From contig CAJPVJ010000059.1 in NCBI GenBank assembly GCA_905397405.1, positions 1 through 49,953 of the forward strand: a stretch of 49,953 nucleotides of DNA. The letters run 5' to 3'. This DNA is from Oppiella nova (Eukaryota; Arthropoda; Arachnida; Sarcoptiformes; Oppiidae). Made by a program: the position numbers and the translations under genes. Below the pieces are notes generated by a model, which was not told where the DNA came from, searched no databases, and saw only the letters and a program-made list of their open reading frames with translations. The number at the start of each line of letters is the position of its first letter. Position 1 is the first letter of the stretch. This document shows positions 47,801 to 49,953 of this stretch, piece by piece.

Positions 47801-49953
47801 TGGAGTTCGAGTCAGAGTTACCGTCCTTTCACTGGTTTCGCACTTTAACTCTTGTATTGGATATCAAATGACTAATTTTGAAGCAATGCTTCCAAAAGGG
47901 CTTTCTGTCAAAGAATTCAATCCAAATAAATCACTTTCAATAAAAATAATCATTCGTAACACAAGTAGACAGGAATGTGAGCACAGCTTTAATTTGCAAT
48001 TTATTCAAACAATCATTTCGTATGCATTCACTGTTTGACATCGATTTGAGAATTGATTTCCAAATTCTGCGCTAAACGAATGAAAATGTTTTGCAAAACA
48101 TATTGTAGAGTGACATCCTATCAATTGCACCAAAAGGCAAATGTTTTTGTAATTTTAGCCTTTTTTCATAGACTCGTGTAATCTAAACTCATTTAATGCA
48201 AGACTGTCGTAGTCGTCGATCACATCCCAGTCCATACATCAGGTCTACCGCACAGTGCAGTCAGTCAAGTGCTGTATGAGTGCTATGAGAGCACCGGTCG
48301 GTCTTTAGTTACTGGGCGTCAGTTGAGGTAAACGAATGGTTTCTCATTTCATTTGTGCACAACTGAAGGACAGTCACTTCAGTCACTACACTCGGCACCG
48401 GCACCAGCAGCACAGGCCTACTTATAGGGCTCTCTCTCTCCTATCTCTTTACCACTTTTAATACATTTCTAAATAATATTAAATTTTTGCTATTTTATAA
48501 TTAATTTAACTGAAATTAATCTTTAGTCAAAATATTATTTACATCCCTTTCCTTAATTAATAATATAAAGTGCTTCATATTTAACGACAAAATTGTGACT
48601 CAAATTTAATTAATTGGAAAAACTATTCATAATTACATGATTTACATATTATTGGCCACTATTAACGCTAATGAAAAACATTAAATAAACATAATCTATA
48701 AAATGATAATCACCTGAATATAGCAGTCATTTGAGAGTTGAGTTAACAAATGAATATATTGTGTGAAACAAAGCCTACAATCAAAACATAATTGAATGTC
48801 TGAGCCGTCGGTGCAGATGACACCTCTCCCCACCACTTGTTATATTCTCATTAAGCACTTTGTGTGAAGTCATCAAATGTGACACAAATAGCATGTCTTT
48901 TCTCTTTTGAAAACTCAAAAGTATTTTAATTGCATTTTGAAAATTATTATTTCCCAAAGTTTATGACAATCAAAAAAAGATTGCTTCAAAATCTTAGCGC
49001 TCAATGCAAAGGTATGCAAAAAACGGCAAATAAATTGAATGTGCCTTAAGATTAAGTCAATTCAAGTGACACTTTATTCAATGAAATCATTATTGTGTTT
49101 ATATATTCGCAAAATTATAGATATATTTTCGCTTTCATTCTCAATAAAGTAAGAAATTGTGGGCGGATTGTGATCCGGGATCAGGGGATCAGTGCTGAGC
49201 CAAACTGCGACAACAGCTCGTCTTACGGCTAACTGACATGAAATACATTTTAATGTCATATTTGCGTGTCTGTGCCATTGAAATTTTAGGCATATTATTA
49301 TGTAATCGACAATCTTTTCATATGAGAGTCTGGACTGAGAAACGAACATTTGATGGCATAAGACCTTAAATATGGATATTATTATAATTGCTTGAACTCA
49401 GCCTCAATCGGCTCAGAGTTTGTTGTAGTTTGTCATCAAATTCCTCTCTCACTCACCCTTTATGTGAATATAACACATGAAACACATGAACAACAATTAA
49501 TTCAGTTTTTAAGTAATTCAAGTCATACTCCTATCACCGCTTATCACTGATTATCTCAAAATGTCAATCAAGTGCTGCGAAAAAAGTGTTGTCTTGTATT
49601 TCCTACTCATTGCATACTTTCATGTCATACCAAATACCAGAAATGTCTTTGCAATGCAAATCTACTCGTAAATACATTTCTAATTCATTGTATAAAACTA
49701 AAGCCTAAATGACTAAATAAGTTAAATAATTTGTTTGTTTTAGCAAAACAATTACAATTTAGTTAAACAAATAAGTAATTTGTTTTAGAGATCATTAATG
49801 CAATGATTAATAGAAATGAAGTAAAGTTTTGAGGGAATAGTGTGTCGAACGTGTCGTTTGTGTGAACACTGGAGTCACAAATGATTACGAAATGAAAGCA
49901 ATTGTGGGATGAAAGGGGAGAAAGGGGTGAATAATGGGACAAATGTTTGACAA
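44237..49953. other. Non-coding; basonuclin upstream intron or promoter region
   Basis: The basonuclin first exon should lie here or beyond the window, ending in phase 0 before AIRC. I looked for an ATG-bearing minus-strand exon with a good donor and found none convincing. AT-rich throughout with one GA microsatellite. The frames at 46110-46382 and 49074-49349 show no recognisable domain. Confidence 0.5.
44774..44812. repeat. GA microsatellite
   Basis: Perfect GA run of about 19 units, preceded by a looser GGAGA stretch from 44749. Confidence 0.95.

Noticed and set aside
1-49953. tRNA genes, CRISPR arrays, retroelements, autonomous transposases
   Set aside because: No A/B-box tRNA pattern, no spaced repeats, and no reverse transcriptase, integrase or transposase frame was recognised by reading.

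Overview
The window is eukaryotic nuclear DNA: AT-rich, with spliced genes (GT..AG introns), AATAAA signals, GA/CT microsatellites and cytosolic ribosomal protein genes. Gene content and protein similarity point to an arthropod. A full-length basonuclin with its N-terminal domain would suit a non-dipteran such as a chelicerate or mite, but that placement is inference.

Layout. 1-110 may hold the 3' end of an unidentified gene. 827-2246 (-) is a BAG3/starvin-type co-chaperone with four Ile-Pro-Val/Ile motifs. 3810-7644 (-) is UPF1, four coding exons and 1151 aa. 8717-9747 (-) is RpS6, which shares a short bidirectional promoter with PTCD1 (9940-11940, +), a mitochondrial PPR protein. RpS9 (-) lies tail to tail with PTCD1. 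The PTCD1 3' end and RpS9 appear twice, on either side of a 652-N gap (12721-13372); this is best read as two overlapping contig ends that were never merged. 15386-18449 is a non-coding AT-rich tandem duplication, one unit of which carries a 504-bp inverted-repeat MITE with an 8-bp target duplication. From 20894 to at least 44236 (-) runs one large basonuclin gene: three exons recognised, three pairs of C2H2 zinc fingers, introns of 3.7 and 16.2 kb, and a first exon not found. The rest to 49953 is non-coding as far as can be seen.

The strangest signal is three blocks of 127, 127 and 130 nt that are the base-by-base complement of another copy WITHOUT reversal. No known replication, recombination or inversion process does this. 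Two exact 128-nt-period stutters occur in the same window, one of them across the BAG start codon. The 127/128 sizes suggest a k=127 short-read assembly in which some sequence was reversed but not complemented. I judge this an assembly artefact, not biology, but it changes the RpS9 C-terminus and both overlapping poly(A) signals in one copy and should be checked against raw reads.

How the genes relate: RpS6, RpS9, PTCD1 and UPF1 are housekeeping translation, mitochondrial-RNA and mRNA-decay genes packed within about 12 kb. BAG3 is a stress-response gene with a heat-shock-element-like site. Basonuclin is a developmental transcription factor in a long, regulatory-looking domain.
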